64,000 nt of DNA, taken from assembly GCF_017086405.1 (NCBI RefSeq), contig NZ_CP070974.1, positions 152,349 through 216,348 on the forward strand, in the 5' to 3' direction. This DNA comes from Mycobacterium gordonae. GTDB lineage: Bacteria; Actinomycetota; Actinomycetes; Mycobacteriales; Mycobacteriaceae. Positions 25,660 through 34,509 of this stretch are shown here, one piece after another (the first letter of the stretch is position 1; every line of letters begins with the position of its first letter). The notes under the pieces are model-generated. The model was given only the letters and a program-made list of their open reading frames with translations, was not told the DNA's origin and made no database searches. A program made the position numbers and the translations under genes.

Positions 25660-26214
25660 ATGGGCCAATACTTCACACCCACCTTCCTCAGCAGCGACGG
25701 CCGCATCGTCGCCGCACTGGACCCCGCGGACTACGGTTCGGGCCACAAGCTTTACGGCCACACCCGCGCCGACACCCCGCTCATGGCCGCCGTGCAGACG
25801 CTCTTAAGTCTCGACGGTGGCCTGCGGCTGGCCTGGGCCGGCGACTACGCCGACAACGAACCAGGCGCGGACACCAACCTCTTTTTCCTCATCGAGGACA
25901 AGCACTTCGTGCGCTTCGAGGGCCTGGTATGCGACGACGTCGACCCGAACCGGGCGATGCCGGCTACCAGCCTGGGGACGGCCGGGTACCTGTGCAACCT
26001 CGACAAGCAGCAATACATCGCCGACGACGCTCTGCGAACCGACGTCGATGGCCACCGCCGCACCCCGCTGCCACTGCTCACCGCCGAGTACGGCGACGCC
26101 GACGCTGATGCTGCACGACGCGCCTACGGCGGCTGGGTGCGCGACCGGATCTGCTACACCCAGACGACACCCCCAGCCGGCTGGGCAGCGGTACCCGCCG
26201 GCAGCGACGGGTAG
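25660..26214 (+). CDS. Unknown protein (184 residues)
   Basis: Start ATG 25660 with CGGAGAAC upstream. MGQYFTPTFLSSDGRIVAAL opens the protein, followed by SGHKLYGHTRADTPLMAAVQ and AWAGDYADNEPG. The start and the motif H-K-L-x-x-H (GHKLYGH) with WAGDYAD are seen in short uncharacterised proteins of actinobacterial plasmids and phages. Mixed alpha/beta, acidic, no membrane segment. Single gene between its own leader and a hairpin, so it is an independent transcription unit. Confidence 0.75.
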   Translation: MGQYFTPTFLSSDGRIVAALDPADYGSGHKLYGHTRADTPLMAAVQTLLSLDGGLRLAWAGDYADNEPGADTNLFFLIEDKHFVRFEGLVCDDVDPNRAMPATSLGTAGYLCNLDKQQYIADDALRTDVDGHRRTPLPLLTAEYGDADADAARRAYGGWVRDRICYTQTTPPAGWAAVPAGSDG

Positions 26215-26231
26215 CTGCGCGGGCGCGACTC

Positions 26232-26260
26232 TGCCCGGCCCGCTCCCGGTGGGCCGGGCA
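26232..26260 (+). terminator. Hairpin, probable terminator
   Basis: TGCCCGGCCC (26232-26241) and GGGCCGGGCA (26251-26260) form a 10-bp stem 18 bases after the stop. The T run is weak. Confidence 0.65.
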
Positions 26261-26321
26261 GCTCCGGTGTTCTGTCGCAAATGAGCGCACACCCCGCGCC
26301 CCGCTGTTACGGTGCCGCCGC

Positions 26322-26577
26322 GCAAACCGCAGCCGCTCACCATTTTTCCAGTCAGCGGGTCGCCCAGAGTACTTCGGGATGGGCCGCAGTCAACCCGCTG
26401 CACGCAGACCGTGCGGGCGGCGGAAGACATTTGCCGCCCTATCAGCTCGCTGACGCTCGCGGGCGACAAATCCGCCCGCACCGGCCCGCCGCGGGTTGAC
26501 AACACGCCCCATCCCTCAGTGACCGCGACCCCGCGCTGACCGGCGCACCACTCAGTAGCCAGAACGGGAGAAACGCC
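26322..26577 (+). promoter_or_regulatory. Structured leader, copy 5
   Basis: GTCAACCC (26389-26396) with GGGTTGAC (26493-26500); central hairpin ATTTGCCGCCC (26429-26439) with GGGCGACAAAT (26461-26471); GCGCT-GACC-GGCGC hairpin; AGAACGGGAGAAAC before ATG 26578. Confidence 0.82.
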
Positions 26578-27549
26578 ATGTCTTACAACGATCTTCGCAC
26601 CCCCGCCGACCTGCTCGCCGCCTGCCCCGCCCTGCTCAAATATGTGCCGACCAACAGCATGGTCGTCTACCTGGTACAGCGGGCGCCCAACGGCGGCATC
26701 CGCGTACGAGACGTGGTGTGCTTCGACATCACCATCACCACCAGCCAAGCCGCCAACTTCCCCACCATCTGCGCCTTGCGCTCCGATCGCTACGACGCCG
26801 CCATCCTTCTGGCGATCTGCGAGCAACGCCACGACATCCACGCCAGACACATCCTCGACACAGTCCGAGAGGCGCTGCAACGCAACGGGGTCGGGGTGCT
26901 GCGCCGGATCTACGCACGAGACGTGACCACACCCGGGCACTGGCTGGACGCCGACACCGGCGATCACGGCGACACCTACCCCTACACCGACTCGCTGCAC
27001 TCCGCCCGGCTCGTGCACTCCGGAACACCGATCCACCGCACCCGCAACGACATCGCCGCCGCCTTCGAGCATCTTCCGCCCGCACCGCCCGTCGCAGTCG
27101 CCGACCACGCCAACCTCGTCCTTGACACCTTCGATGACATCACCGACATCCTGCTGGGAGGCCCCCACACCGACCCCACCCTGGCCACCCGCGCCGGCAT
27201 CGTCATCACCGGCCACCCCGCCCTGCGCGACGCCATGATCGGCCTGGCGATCGACCAGCCGCTCGCCGCCGCGGACCTGTGGACCCACATCGGCCGGCGC
27301 CTACGAGGCCAACCCCGCGCCGAAGCCCTCACCATCGCCGCCGCCAGCCTGTGCCTGCAGGGCAACACCGTCCACGCAACGCTTGCACTCCAAGCCGCCT
27401 TCGCTGAAGCCCAAGCCACCCACACTCCCGACCCCGATCTGGCGGTCGCGCTCGACAGCAAGCTCACCGAAGGCCTCGGACCCACCGAAATCCGTGCCGC
27501 CATCACCGCAGCATTCGCCCGCCGCGGCGACGGTCCGCCCCAACCGTGA
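26578..27549 (+). CDS. DUF4192 family protein
   Basis: 323 residues. The opening is diagnostic of the actinobacterial DUF4192 family: LRTPADLLAACPALLKYVPTNSMVVYLV, a helix-strand unit, later DAILLAICEQRHD, then RDVTTPGHWLDADTGDHGD and the C-terminal helices GHPALRDAMIGLAID and LWTHIGRRLRGQPRAEALTIAAASLCLQGN. Biochemical function is unknown. Length is normal. It is followed after another leader by a paralogue of similar length, so the family was duplicated together with its leader. Soluble, no signal peptide. Confidence 0.92.
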   Translation: MSYNDLRTPADLLAACPALLKYVPTNSMVVYLVQRAPNGGIRVRDVVCFDITITTSQAANFPTICALRSDRYDAAILLAICEQRHDIHARHILDTVREALQRNGVGVLRRIYARDVTTPGHWLDADTGDHGDTYPYTDSLHSARLVHSGTPIHRTRNDIAAAFEHLPPAPPVAVADHANLVLDTFDDITDILLGGPHTDPTLATRAGIVITGHPALRDAMIGLAIDQPLAAADLWTHIGRRLRGQPRAEALTIAAASLCLQGNTVHATLALQAAFAEAQATHTPDPDLAVALDSKLTEGLGPTEIRAAITAAFARRGDGPPQP

Positions 27550-27620
27550 CTATCCATGCCCTGGCCGCTCGGCAATCCCGGGCGGCTGGGGCCACGTCCC
27601 CCCTCTTTCGTCCGGCTCCC

Positions 27621-27884
27621 GATCCGAAACCCGCAGCCCCTCAACCTTTTTGCAGTCAGCGGGGCACCCATCGTACTTCGGGGCTGGTCGCAGTCAACCC
27701 TGCCAGGGGCGCGCGGCGGGCGGCGGAGGACATTTGCCGCCCTATCAGCTCGCTGACGCTCGCGGGCGACAAATCCGCCCGCCCCGGGCCCCCTCCCGAG
27801 GGTTGACAACACGACCAATCCCTCAGTGACCGCACCCCAGCGCCGATCGGCGCACCACAACCAGTCACAGAACGGAGAAACATC
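27621..27884 (+). promoter_or_regulatory. Structured leader, copy 6
   Basis: 5' box CGCAGCCCCTCAACC and TTTTTGCAGTCAGCGG. GTCAACCC (27693-27700) with GGGTTGAC (27800-27807); central hairpin ATTTGCCGCCC (27732-27742) with GGGCGACAAAT (27764-27774); GCGCC-GATC-GGCGC; ACAGAACGGAGAAAC before ATG 27885. Confidence 0.82.
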
Positions 27885-28853
27885 ATGTCTCAGATCAGCC
27901 TTCGCACCCCCGCCGACCTGCTGGCCGCCGCGCCCTGCCTTCTCGGATTCATCCCCACCAACAGCCTGGTGATCTACCTCTACCAGCGCACCGAAGGCGG
28001 CACCATCGGCATCTACTGCGCCATGCGACTGGACCGCACCGCCACGATTGAGCAGATTGCCCAGCTGCCCACCCACGACGTGCTCTCCGATGGCGTCGTC
28101 GCCGCCACCGTCATAGCGATCTGCGACCATCACGACGACGATCACGTCGCCTCACTCATGGATGCGGTCCGCGATGTGTTGCAGGCCAGCGGCATTCGCG
28201 TTCTGCACCGTCTCTACACCCGCAACGTGACCGAAGCCGGTCAATGGCTCGACATCGACACCGGCAACTACGGCCAGACCTACCCCTACACCGATGGCCA
28301 GGCCACCGCCGAATTCGTGTTGAACGAAGGCAAGCAGATCCGCAGCAGCCGCCAGGACATCACCGCGGACTTCGGGTACCTACCGGCTGCACCACAGATC
28401 GACATTGCCGACCACGACGAACTCGCTGCCAACGCCCAAGCCGAAATCGCGGCAATCCTGCAGGGCGCGACACCCATCACCAGCCCCACCCTGGCCGCCC
28501 GCGCCGGCATCGCCATCACCGGGCACCCCGCCGTGCGTGACGCCATGATCGGGCTTGCTGTAGACCACCCCGCGTCCGCGGCCGACCTATGGACCCACAT
28601 CAGCCGGCGGCTGCGTGGGCGCCCCCGCGCCGAGGCACTCACCGTCGCAGCGGCATGCCTGTGCCTCGACCGTGACACCATCCGCGCCGGCATCGCGGTC
28701 CAAGCCGCTCTCGCCGAAGCCGAGTCCACCGGCACCCCCCGGCCCGGCCTGGCCAACCTGCTGGAAGTCGCCCTGAACTCCGGTATCAACCCGGCCAAGA
28801 TCCGCGACGTGCTCATCACCTCCACCGCCGGCCAACCCCGCCGCGCCCACTAA
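27885..28853 (+). CDS. DUF4192 family protein (paralogue)
   Basis: 322 residues, same architecture as the gene at 26578: LRTPADLLAAAPCLLGFIPTNSLVIYLY at the start, RNVTEAGQWLDIDTGNYGQTYPYTD in the middle, GHPAVRDAMIGLAVDH and LWTHISRRLRGRPRAEALTVAAACLCLDRD near the end. The C-terminal halves are the most alike. The divergence between copies shows the duplication is not recent. Each has its own leader and presumably its own regulation. Function unknown. A canonical terminator follows. Confidence 0.92.
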   Translation: MSQISLRTPADLLAAAPCLLGFIPTNSLVIYLYQRTEGGTIGIYCAMRLDRTATIEQIAQLPTHDVLSDGVVAATVIAICDHHDDDHVASLMDAVRDVLQASGIRVLHRLYTRNVTEAGQWLDIDTGNYGQTYPYTDGQATAEFVLNEGKQIRSSRQDITADFGYLPAAPQIDIADHDELAANAQAEIAAILQGATPITSPTLAARAGIAITGHPAVRDAMIGLAVDHPASAADLWTHISRRLRGRPRAEALTVAAACLCLDRDTIRAGIAVQAALAEAESTGTPRPGLANLLEVALNSGINPAKIRDVLITSTAGQPRRAH

Positions 28854-28868
28854 ACCGGCGCCGAACCC

Positions 28869-28918
28869 GGGCCCGGCCAGCTCTCCACCACGGAGGGTTG
28901 GCCGGGCCCCCTTTTTCT
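28869..28918 (+). terminator. Rho-independent terminator
   Basis: GGGCCCGGCCA (28869-28879) with TGGCCGGGCCC (28899-28909), then CCCTTTTTC. Nearly identical to the terminator at 34406, so terminators too are duplicated within the array. Confidence 0.92.
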
Positions 28919-28974
28919 TCCCGCCCTATCCAGGCCAGCGACCGCACACCGGGGCGGGGCATGGCTCGTAGCGC

Positions 28975-29287
28975 ACGAAATACAGAACCCTCAACATTTT
29001 TTGCAGTCAGCGGGGTGCCAAGTTTGACCGGCGCGGCTGATGCCGCCGTCAACCGCGGCCGCCGCGGGCCCTCGCCCGTTCTCGCTGCGCTCGCCCGTGC
29101 GCCACCGGCGGCATGTGTCGGCCCTACCCAGGCTCGCCCAAGGCGCCGCGCGCCGGGCTCACCGGGGCCGCACATCCGCCTCCCGTGCCCTCATCGCGCC
29201 CAGTTGACGGCGCCGCCCCGCCGGTCCCGCACACACCCAGCGCCGACCGGCGCACACCAACAACACCACAGAACGGAGAACACCCCA
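28975..29287 (+). promoter_or_regulatory. Structured leader, copy 7
   Basis: TTTTTTGCAGTCAGCGGGG then TGCCAAGTTTGACCGG. GCCGTCAAC (29045-29053) with GTTGACGGC (29203-29211), nine pairs; central stem GGCGGCATGTG with CACATCCGCC, containing GGCGC-CGC-GCGCC; GCGCC-GACC-GGCGC; ACAGAACGGAGAAC before GTG 29288. Confidence 0.82.
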
Positions 29288-30268
29288 GTGTCCGTACAGA
29301 TCACCCACAGCGCCGCAGAAGGCACCCTCGTCCACGGCACCAACCGCGGCGACGGCACCAACACCATCCTCAAAGCCGCGGGATTCCGCTGGTTCCGCAC
29401 CCTTGGCCTGTGGGGCATCGCCCACAGCCGCGACCGCCAACCCAACCGCCACAAGATCACCGCCGCCGCCCAAGCACTGCGCGAGGCCGGCCACACCGTC
29501 ACCCTCGACATCGACGACACACACCGTCCCGCCGCGCAAGCCGAGGCTGATCGCGCCGAGCGCCAAGCCCACCGCGTCGAGGTCCTCAACGACAAAGCCG
29601 ACCGCCGCGCCCAGGACGCCCACGCGGCGTGGGAGGCCGAACAACGCGCCATGGACGCCCTGCCCCCCGGCGGTGAACCCATCAAGATCGGCCACCACAG
29701 CGAACGGCGCCACCGCAACGCCATCGCACGCTCCAACCAAGCCACACGGCGTGCCATCGACGCCACCGATGCCGCCGACACCGCCGCCGCCCGCGCTGCC
29801 GCGGCAACACAAACCACCGCCCAGCGCTACGCACCGATCACCGTCAAGAACCGCATCGACAAACTCGAAGCCGAACAACGCGCCGACCAGCGCCAACTCG
29901 ACGGACACCGCCGCGTCATCGCACGCACCGCCACCGTCGAGTACGCCGACGAATTCCCGCCGGCCACCGGATCTCACCGCGAGCAGATCATCGCCCGCAT
30001 GGCCCAGCGCGCAGACGGCATCACCTACTGGAAGAACATCTACGCCACCCAGCAGGCCCAGGGAATCGCCAACACCTACAGCCGGGACACCATCGCCAAA
30101 GGCGACCTCATCCAATACCTCAACAGCTGGTACACCGTCCTCCGCGTCAACACCAAATCCGTATCAATCCGGCTGCACGACAACGCATCCTGGACCGACA
30201 CCGTCGCCTACCACAAGATCACCGACCACCGACCCGTGAGGCACACCCCCGCCACCACCGATCAGTAG
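29288..30268 (+). CDS. DUF3560 domain protein
   Basis: 326 residues from GTG 29288, with CGGAGAAC upstream. Opening ITHSAAEGTLVHGTNRGDGT and ILKAAGFRWFRTLGLWGIAHSRDR match the N-terminus of DUF3560 proteins, which are carried on actinobacterial and proteobacterial plasmids. Residues ~75-240 are strongly charged and likely coiled coil (AEADRAERQAHRVEVLNDKA, then repeated Ala/Arg heptads). The C-terminal ~70 residues contain a small beta domain (IAKGDLIQYLNSWYTVLRVN). Function unknown; the family often sits beside DUF932 and anti-restriction genes. Terminator follows. Confidence 0.85.
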   Translation: MSVQITHSAAEGTLVHGTNRGDGTNTILKAAGFRWFRTLGLWGIAHSRDRQPNRHKITAAAQALREAGHTVTLDIDDTHRPAAQAEADRAERQAHRVEVLNDKADRRAQDAHAAWEAEQRAMDALPPGGEPIKIGHHSERRHRNAIARSNQATRRAIDATDAADTAAARAAAATQTTAQRYAPITVKNRIDKLEAEQRADQRQLDGHRRVIARTATVEYADEFPPATGSHREQIIARMAQRADGITYWKNIYATQQAQGIANTYSRDTIAKGDLIQYLNSWYTVLRVNTKSVSIRLHDNASWTDTVAYHKITDHRPVRHTPATTDQ

Positions 30269-30282
30269 CTACACTCGCGGGC

Positions 30283-30327
30283 CCGGCCAGCTCACCAACT
30301 CCCCGCGCTGGCCGGTCCCCCTTTTTC
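30283..30327 (+). terminator. Rho-independent terminator
   Basis: CCGGCCAGC (30283-30291) with GCTGGCCGG (30307-30315), followed by TCCCCCTTTTTC. Confidence 0.85.
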
Positions 30328-30390
30328 TTCCGCCCTCTCCGAGGCCGGCTGGTCCGCGCACGGCGCCGGCCGGCCCCGCCCCCACGGCCG

Positions 30391-30656
30391 CGAAATCCAG
30401 AGCCGCTCACCTTCTATGCCGTCAGCAAGGGGCGCAGCCTAATCGGCCGGGGACCCGAGCTGTCAACCCACGCCCGGGGTCGGCGCCGACGGCGGAGGAC
30501 ATTTCCGGCCCCTCACGCTCGCTGCCGCTCGCCGCGGCCGAAAATCCGTCGCCGCCGACCCTCAGGCTCTTCGGGGTTGACAGCCCACCCTCACCCGATT
30601 AACCCCGCCGGTGCGCTGCCCGGCGCACCACTCAGCACACAGAACGGAACACACCC
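30391..30656 (+). promoter_or_regulatory. Structured leader, copy 8
   Basis: GCTGTCAACCC (30459-30469) with GGGTTGACAGC (30574-30584), 11 pairs; central arm ATTTCCGGCC with GGCCGAAAAT; downstream hairpin less regular (GCGCTGCCCGGCGC); ACAGAACGGAACAC before ATG 30657. Confidence 0.78.
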
Positions 30657-30932
30657 ATGACCACCCACGACCTCACTGAAGACGACTTCTACACCGAGCA
30701 AGCCATGCTCATCGACGAACACCGCATCAAGCTCACCGGCGCGCTCAACAGAGCACTGGCCGCACTTCACGACGCCAGCATCAGCCTGGCCGAACTCTCC
30801 AGCAACCACGTCTACGACGCCGAATTCGCCGACACTCACCACGGCCGCGACGTCGCCGCCTTCATCGACGACAGCCAACGTTTCACCCGCGCCGCATGCG
30901 CCATCACCCACATCATCACCGAGCGCGGATAA
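30657..30932 (+). CDS. Small helical protein, paralogue of 19770-20054
   Basis: 91 residues. MTTHDLTEDDFYTEQAML then a long helix and VYDAEFADTHHGRDVAAFI, DDSQRFTRAACAITHII, closely parallel to the C-terminal half of the protein at 19770. The first halves differ. The paralogue at 19770 is coupled to the primase-like gene, whereas this copy has its own leader. No motif or membrane segment. It is followed at 76 bases by the gene at 31009, probably in the same transcript. Confidence 0.75.
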   Translation: MTTHDLTEDDFYTEQAMLIDEHRIKLTGALNRALAALHDASISLAELSSNHVYDAEFADTHHGRDVAAFIDDSQRFTRAACAITHIITERG

Positions 30933-31008
30933 CCCGCCGACGCCGGCCGGGCCAGCCAACCCCGGTCGGTCACGACTCCCTGCACACCCACCCTCGAAAG
31001 GAAAGCCG

Positions 31009-31251
31009 TTGCCTACCTACATCACTCGCATCGAAACCTACATGAACCCGAAGCTCGACAGCCTCACCGGCGCCGACTATCGCCGCATGTGCCGCTACCT
31101 TTCCTCGACCGGCGAACTGGTCCTCACCCGCGAAATCCGCGAACCAGTCGCCTCCAAATACGAATTCGACGACCAAGGCCGCCTGATGTTCGCCAACCTC
31201 ACCGCCACAGACATCAGGGGCCAACTCGACCGCATCACCGGCCGGCGCTAA
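31009..31251 (+). CDS. Unknown protein (80 residues), TTG start
   Basis: The start is TTG 31009, preceded by GAAAGGAAAG at a good distance; no ATG is better placed (the internal ATG is 12 residues in). Sequence: LPTYITRIETYMNPKLDSLT, then DYRRMCRYLSSTGELVLTREI and ATDIRGQLDRITGRR. No recognised motif. Second gene of a two-gene unit and followed by a terminator. Confidence 0.68.
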   Translation: MPTYITRIETYMNPKLDSLTGADYRRMCRYLSSTGELVLTREIREPVASKYEFDDQGRLMFANLTATDIRGQLDRITGRR

Positions 31252-31295
31252 CCCACTACCCGCGCCAGGCCCGCACACCAGCCGCCCTATCCGGT

Positions 31296-31344
31296 CCCGG
31301 CCAGCACCAGCGACGAACACGGTCTGGCCGGGGCCCCCCATTTT
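31296..31344 (+). terminator. Hairpin terminator
   Basis: CCCGGCCAG (31296-31304) with CTGGCCGGG (31324-31332), followed by GCCCCCCATTTTC. Confidence 0.82.
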
Positions 31345-31403
31345 CTTCCGCATCCATCCCCGGCGCACCCATGAGCGCCGGGATGCGGCCGCCCAGGCGG
31401 CCC

Positions 31404-31711
31404 TGAAATCCGTAGCCCCTCAGCTTTTTTGCAGTCAGCGGGTGCCAAGTATGACCGGCGGGGCCAATGCCGCCGTCAACCGCGGTCGCCGCGGGCCCTC
31501 GCCCGTTCTCGCTGCGCTCGCCCGTGCGCCGCCGGCGGCATGTGTCGGCCCTACCCAGGCTCGCCCAAGGCGCTACGCGCCGGGCTCACCGGGCTGCACA
31601 TCCGCCTCCCGGCCCCCCATCGCGCCGAGTTGACCGCGCCGCCCGCCGGTCCTGCGCACACCCAGCGCCGACCGGCGCGCAACGCCGAACTCACAGAACG
31701 AGGACACCGCC
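31404..31711 (+). promoter_or_regulatory. Structured leader, copy 9
   Basis: 5' box AAATCCGTAGCCCCTCAGC, TTTTTTGCAGTCAGCGG, GTGCCAAGTATGACCGGCGG. GTCAAC (31475-31480) with GTTGAC (31629-31634); central stem GGCGGCATGTG with CACATCCGCC and inner GGCGC-TAC-GCGCC; GCGCC-GACC-GGCGC hairpin before the start at 31712. Confidence 0.82.
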
Positions 31712-32914
31712 ATGGACACCACCTACCTCGATAGCCAAATCCTCACCACCCACAGCCCCGGGGGCGGCGGCCGACCACCGAGTGTGGTCGCCAGCTTCGG
31801 GCTGGGACTGGACTCCTCGGCCATGCTCGTCCGCTGGCTCACCGACCCCGACTCGCGTGACTTCGAGGTCGAGGATCTCGTCGTCGTGACGGCCATGACC
31901 GGTCACGAGTGGACCTCTACGGTCGAGGCGGTCGAGCGTCATGTCCTGCCCCTGTTTCGCCGACACCGCGTGCGCTACCTCCAGGTCGCACGCTCACAAC
32001 GCAGGACAACACGAGCAGGCGGGGGCGTCGTGGTCCTCAATGACTCCCGCTGCACCGGGCAGCTCTTCGCAGCCGGGCACTACACCCTCGGTGATGAAAT
32101 GCTCTCCGCCGGAACCCTTCCCCAACTCGGCGGGATCCGCGCCTGCTCCATGCACTCCAAGGGTGACGCCCTCGACCCGGTCATCGCCCGCATCACCAGC
32201 GGGCGCCCCTACAGGCACGCCATCGGCTACGAGGCCAACGAAGCCGGCCGCTCGACCAAGGACCGCGGTTACAACACCGCGACCAGGACTGGCTGGTATC
32301 CGCTACAAGAGTGGGGCTGGAACCGCGAAGACTGCCAAGACTTCCTGCTCGCCGAAATCGGTGCCAGCATTCCCAAATCGGCCTGCAGCTTCTGCCCGTT
32401 CAGCATGGCCACCGAAACCGGGCGGGCCCACCAGATCCGCCGCTTCCGCGCCGAGCCCGACCGCGCCGCCGAAGCGCTCTTTCTGGAATTCGTTGCCCGC
32501 AGCCTCAACCCCGCCCAAACGCTCATCTCGGGCAGTAGCGCCGCCGACATGGTGGCCCGCGCCGGCCTCGACGACGTGGTGACACGCTTCCAAACCCGCC
32601 TGCAACGATCACCCTGGGCTCTCTACGAGGTCCGCCGGCTGCAGCGGCGCGGCCCAGCCGGTGGACGGGGGATCACAGCGCGCTCGATCCGCACGATCGC
32701 CACCGGCACCCGGGCACAGATGGCCGCACAACTGGCCCGCGAGCCGGGGCAGCGGGTGCGTGGCGTCGACGGGGTGATCCGCCACGTCCTGAAAGACCGC
32801 AGCGTGCACGGCGTTGACCACCTCATCGTCGCAGCCCCCCTGGGCCCGGTCGACAAACAACGCCCCGGCTTCGAACAATGGTGGCACGAGGCAGTCGGCG
32901 ACGCCCTGTTCTGA
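31712..32914 (+). CDS. PP-loop protein of the PAPS reductase / adenine nucleotide alpha-hydrolase type
   Basis: 400 residues. The PP-loop is at about residue 27: VVASFGLGLDSSAMLV, matching the SxGxDS nucleotide-binding loop. Two further signatures are RACSMHSKGDALDP with a cysteine, and SACSFCPFSMATETGRAHQIRRF with a CxxCP motif, the pattern in phage and plasmid PAPS-reductase-like proteins that may hold a metal or Fe-S cluster. The C-terminal third is basic. Family members activate a substrate with ATP (sulfate reduction, RNA thiolation or DNA phosphorothioation by DndC), but the plasmid versions have no assigned substrate. No dnd partner genes are nearby. Start ATG with AGAACGAGGAC upstream. 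Confidence 0.85.
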   Translation: MDTTYLDSQILTTHSPGGGGRPPSVVASFGLGLDSSAMLVRWLTDPDSRDFEVEDLVVVTAMTGHEWTSTVEAVERHVLPLFRRHRVRYLQVARSQRRTTRAGGGVVVLNDSRCTGQLFAAGHYTLGDEMLSAGTLPQLGGIRACSMHSKGDALDPVIARITSGRPYRHAIGYEANEAGRSTKDRGYNTATRTGWYPLQEWGWNREDCQDFLLAEIGASIPKSACSFCPFSMATETGRAHQIRRFRAEPDRAAEALFLEFVARSLNPAQTLISGSSAADMVARAGLDDVVTRFQTRLQRSPWALYEVRRLQRRGPAGGRGITARSIRTIATGTRAQMAAQLAREPGQRVRGVDGVIRHVLKDRSVHGVDHLIVAAPLGPVDKQRPGFEQWWHEAVGDALF

Positions 32915-33025
32915 CGCGGCCACACATCTGGCCGGCCATCTCCCGCGCGCGCCGGTGCCCACTCTTCTTCCTGCACCGCACCGCACCCATGCCCCATGGC
33001 GGCAAACGGCCGCCTGGCGGCGGCC

Positions 33026-33336
33026 GAAATCCGTAGCCCCTCACCATTTATCCAGTCAGCGGGGTGCCAAGTATGACCGGCGGGGCAAATGCCGCCGTCA
33101 ACCGCGGCCGCCGCGGGCCCTCGCCCGTTCTCGCTGCGCTCGCCCGTGCGCCGCCGGCGGCATGTGCCCGGCCCTACCCAGGCTCGCCCAAGGCGCTACG
33201 CGCCGGGCTCACCGGGCCGCACATCCGCCTCCCGGCCCCCCGCCAGGCCCAGTTGACTGCGCCGCCCCGCCGGTCCCGCACACACCCAGCGCCGACCGGC
33301 GCACACCAAACACCTTCCACCGAAAGGGAAGACATC
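33026..33336 (+). promoter_or_regulatory. Structured leader, copy 10
   Basis: AAATCCGTAGCCCCTCACC, CCAGTCAGCGG, GTGCCAAGTATGACCGGCGG. GTCAAC (33097-33102) with GTTGAC (33252-33257); central stem GGCGGCATGTG with CACATCCGCC; GCGCC-GACC-GGCGC; the ribosome-binding site here is CGAAAGGGAAG instead of the usual CGGAGAAC. Confidence 0.82.
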
Positions 33337-34394
33337 ATGGCACACGAACTCGACATCACCACCGACGCCAACGGCATCGCCCACGTCAGCTTCGCCAACT
33401 CACGCTCTGACCACTGGCACCGACTCGGACAGTCCGTCGGCCACGCCATGACGGCCCACGAAGCCCTCCAAGCCGCCCACCTCGCCGGCTGGGACGTCCG
33501 CAAGATGGCATTACAGGTCCCCCAGGAACCCGTCATCGACCCCACCGGCGTCACCACCCCGGCACCCCTGGCCGTGCCCGACTATTACGCCACCGTGCGC
33601 ACCAACCCCATCAACGGCCGCCTCGACGTCCTCGGGTGGTCGGCTCCAAATACGAGCCCGTCCAAAACGAAGCCTCCTGCGACCTGCTTGACGCCCTGGT
33701 CGATGCCTCCGGGGCGCACTTCGAAACCGCAGGTGCCCTGCGCGGGGGCCGCGAAACGTTCATGACGATGAAACTGCCCAACACCATCGTGTTCGACGGC
33801 CGCGACGGAACCCAGGACCGCACCGACCTCTACCTTGCAGCCCTGAACTCCCACGACGGGTCCTCAAGGTTCACCTTCTTGGTCACACCCGTGCGCATCG
33901 TGTGCAAGAACACCCAATCGGCCGCTCTGCGCAATGCCAAAGCCAGCTGGGGGATCCGCCACACCGGAGGGGCACGCGCCGCCATCCAAGAGGCACGCAA
34001 CGCCCTGAAACTGACCTGGCGTTACATCGAAGCGTTCGAAGCCGAAGCCGCCGAACTCTACGCGCGCCCGATGGACACCGACGAAGTTCGCCGATTCGCC
34101 AACACCCTGCTCGAGGTCGACTCCGCCACCAGCGCCGCCACCGCCCGTCACCGCAGCGAACGCGCCAACGGCATCGTCAAACTGTGGACCTCCTCCCCGA
34201 CGATCACACCCATCGCCGGCACCCGGTGGGCCGCCTACAACGCGGTCACCGAATACCTCGACCACCACGTACCCGTGCGCGGCGCCAGAACCTCAACCGC
34301 CGCCAGCCAAACCCGCGCCCTGCGCAGCATCGCCTCGGCCGCCAGCCCGCAATCGCTGAAGGCCCAAGCATTCCGGCTGCTGCAAACGCTGTAG
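33337..34394 (+). pseudogene. DUF932-family gene (phage/plasmid-like), single-base frameshift
   Basis: The first frame (ATG 33337) reads MAHELDITTDANGIAHVSFA ... RLDVLG, then falls out of register at 33634-33638, where the run CTCGGGTGG lacks one base. The next frame begins VVGSKYEPVQNEASCDLLDAL and runs to 34394. Together they make a ~350-residue DUF932 protein (LGQSVGHAMTAHEAL, VLGVVGxxYxPVQN, TRIVCKNTQSAAL-like motif VRIVCKNTQ), which is otherwise intact. Either a real one-base deletion in a G run or a base-call error; no slippery sequence typical of programmed shifting was seen. DUF932 proteins are common on actinobacterial plasmids; function unclear. Confidence 0.82.
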
Positions 34395-34405
34395 CTCACA
34401 CCGAT

Positions 34406-34454
34406 GGGCCCGGCCAGCTCTCCACCACGGAGGGTTGGCCGGGCCCCCTTTTTG
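34406..34454 (+). terminator. Rho-independent terminator
   Basis: GGGCCCGGCCA (34406-34416) with TGGCCGGGCCC (34436-34446), then CCTTTTTGG. Loop sequence CTCCACCACGGAGGGT is the same as in the terminator at 28869. Confidence 0.92.
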
Positions 34455-34509
34455 GTCCTTTCACACCCACCGCCGCGAGCGCGGCGGATACGGCCGCGGC
34501 GCGGCCGTG

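Noticed and set aside
25804..28145. Long minus-strand frames opposite the two DUF4192 genes
   Set aside because: Composition is that of antisense GC-rich codons; both DUF4192 proteins are complete on the plus strand with leaders and binding sites.
32915..32985. Terminator after the PP-loop gene
   Set aside because: GGCCGGCC is a short palindrome with no convincing stem-loop or T run; not called.
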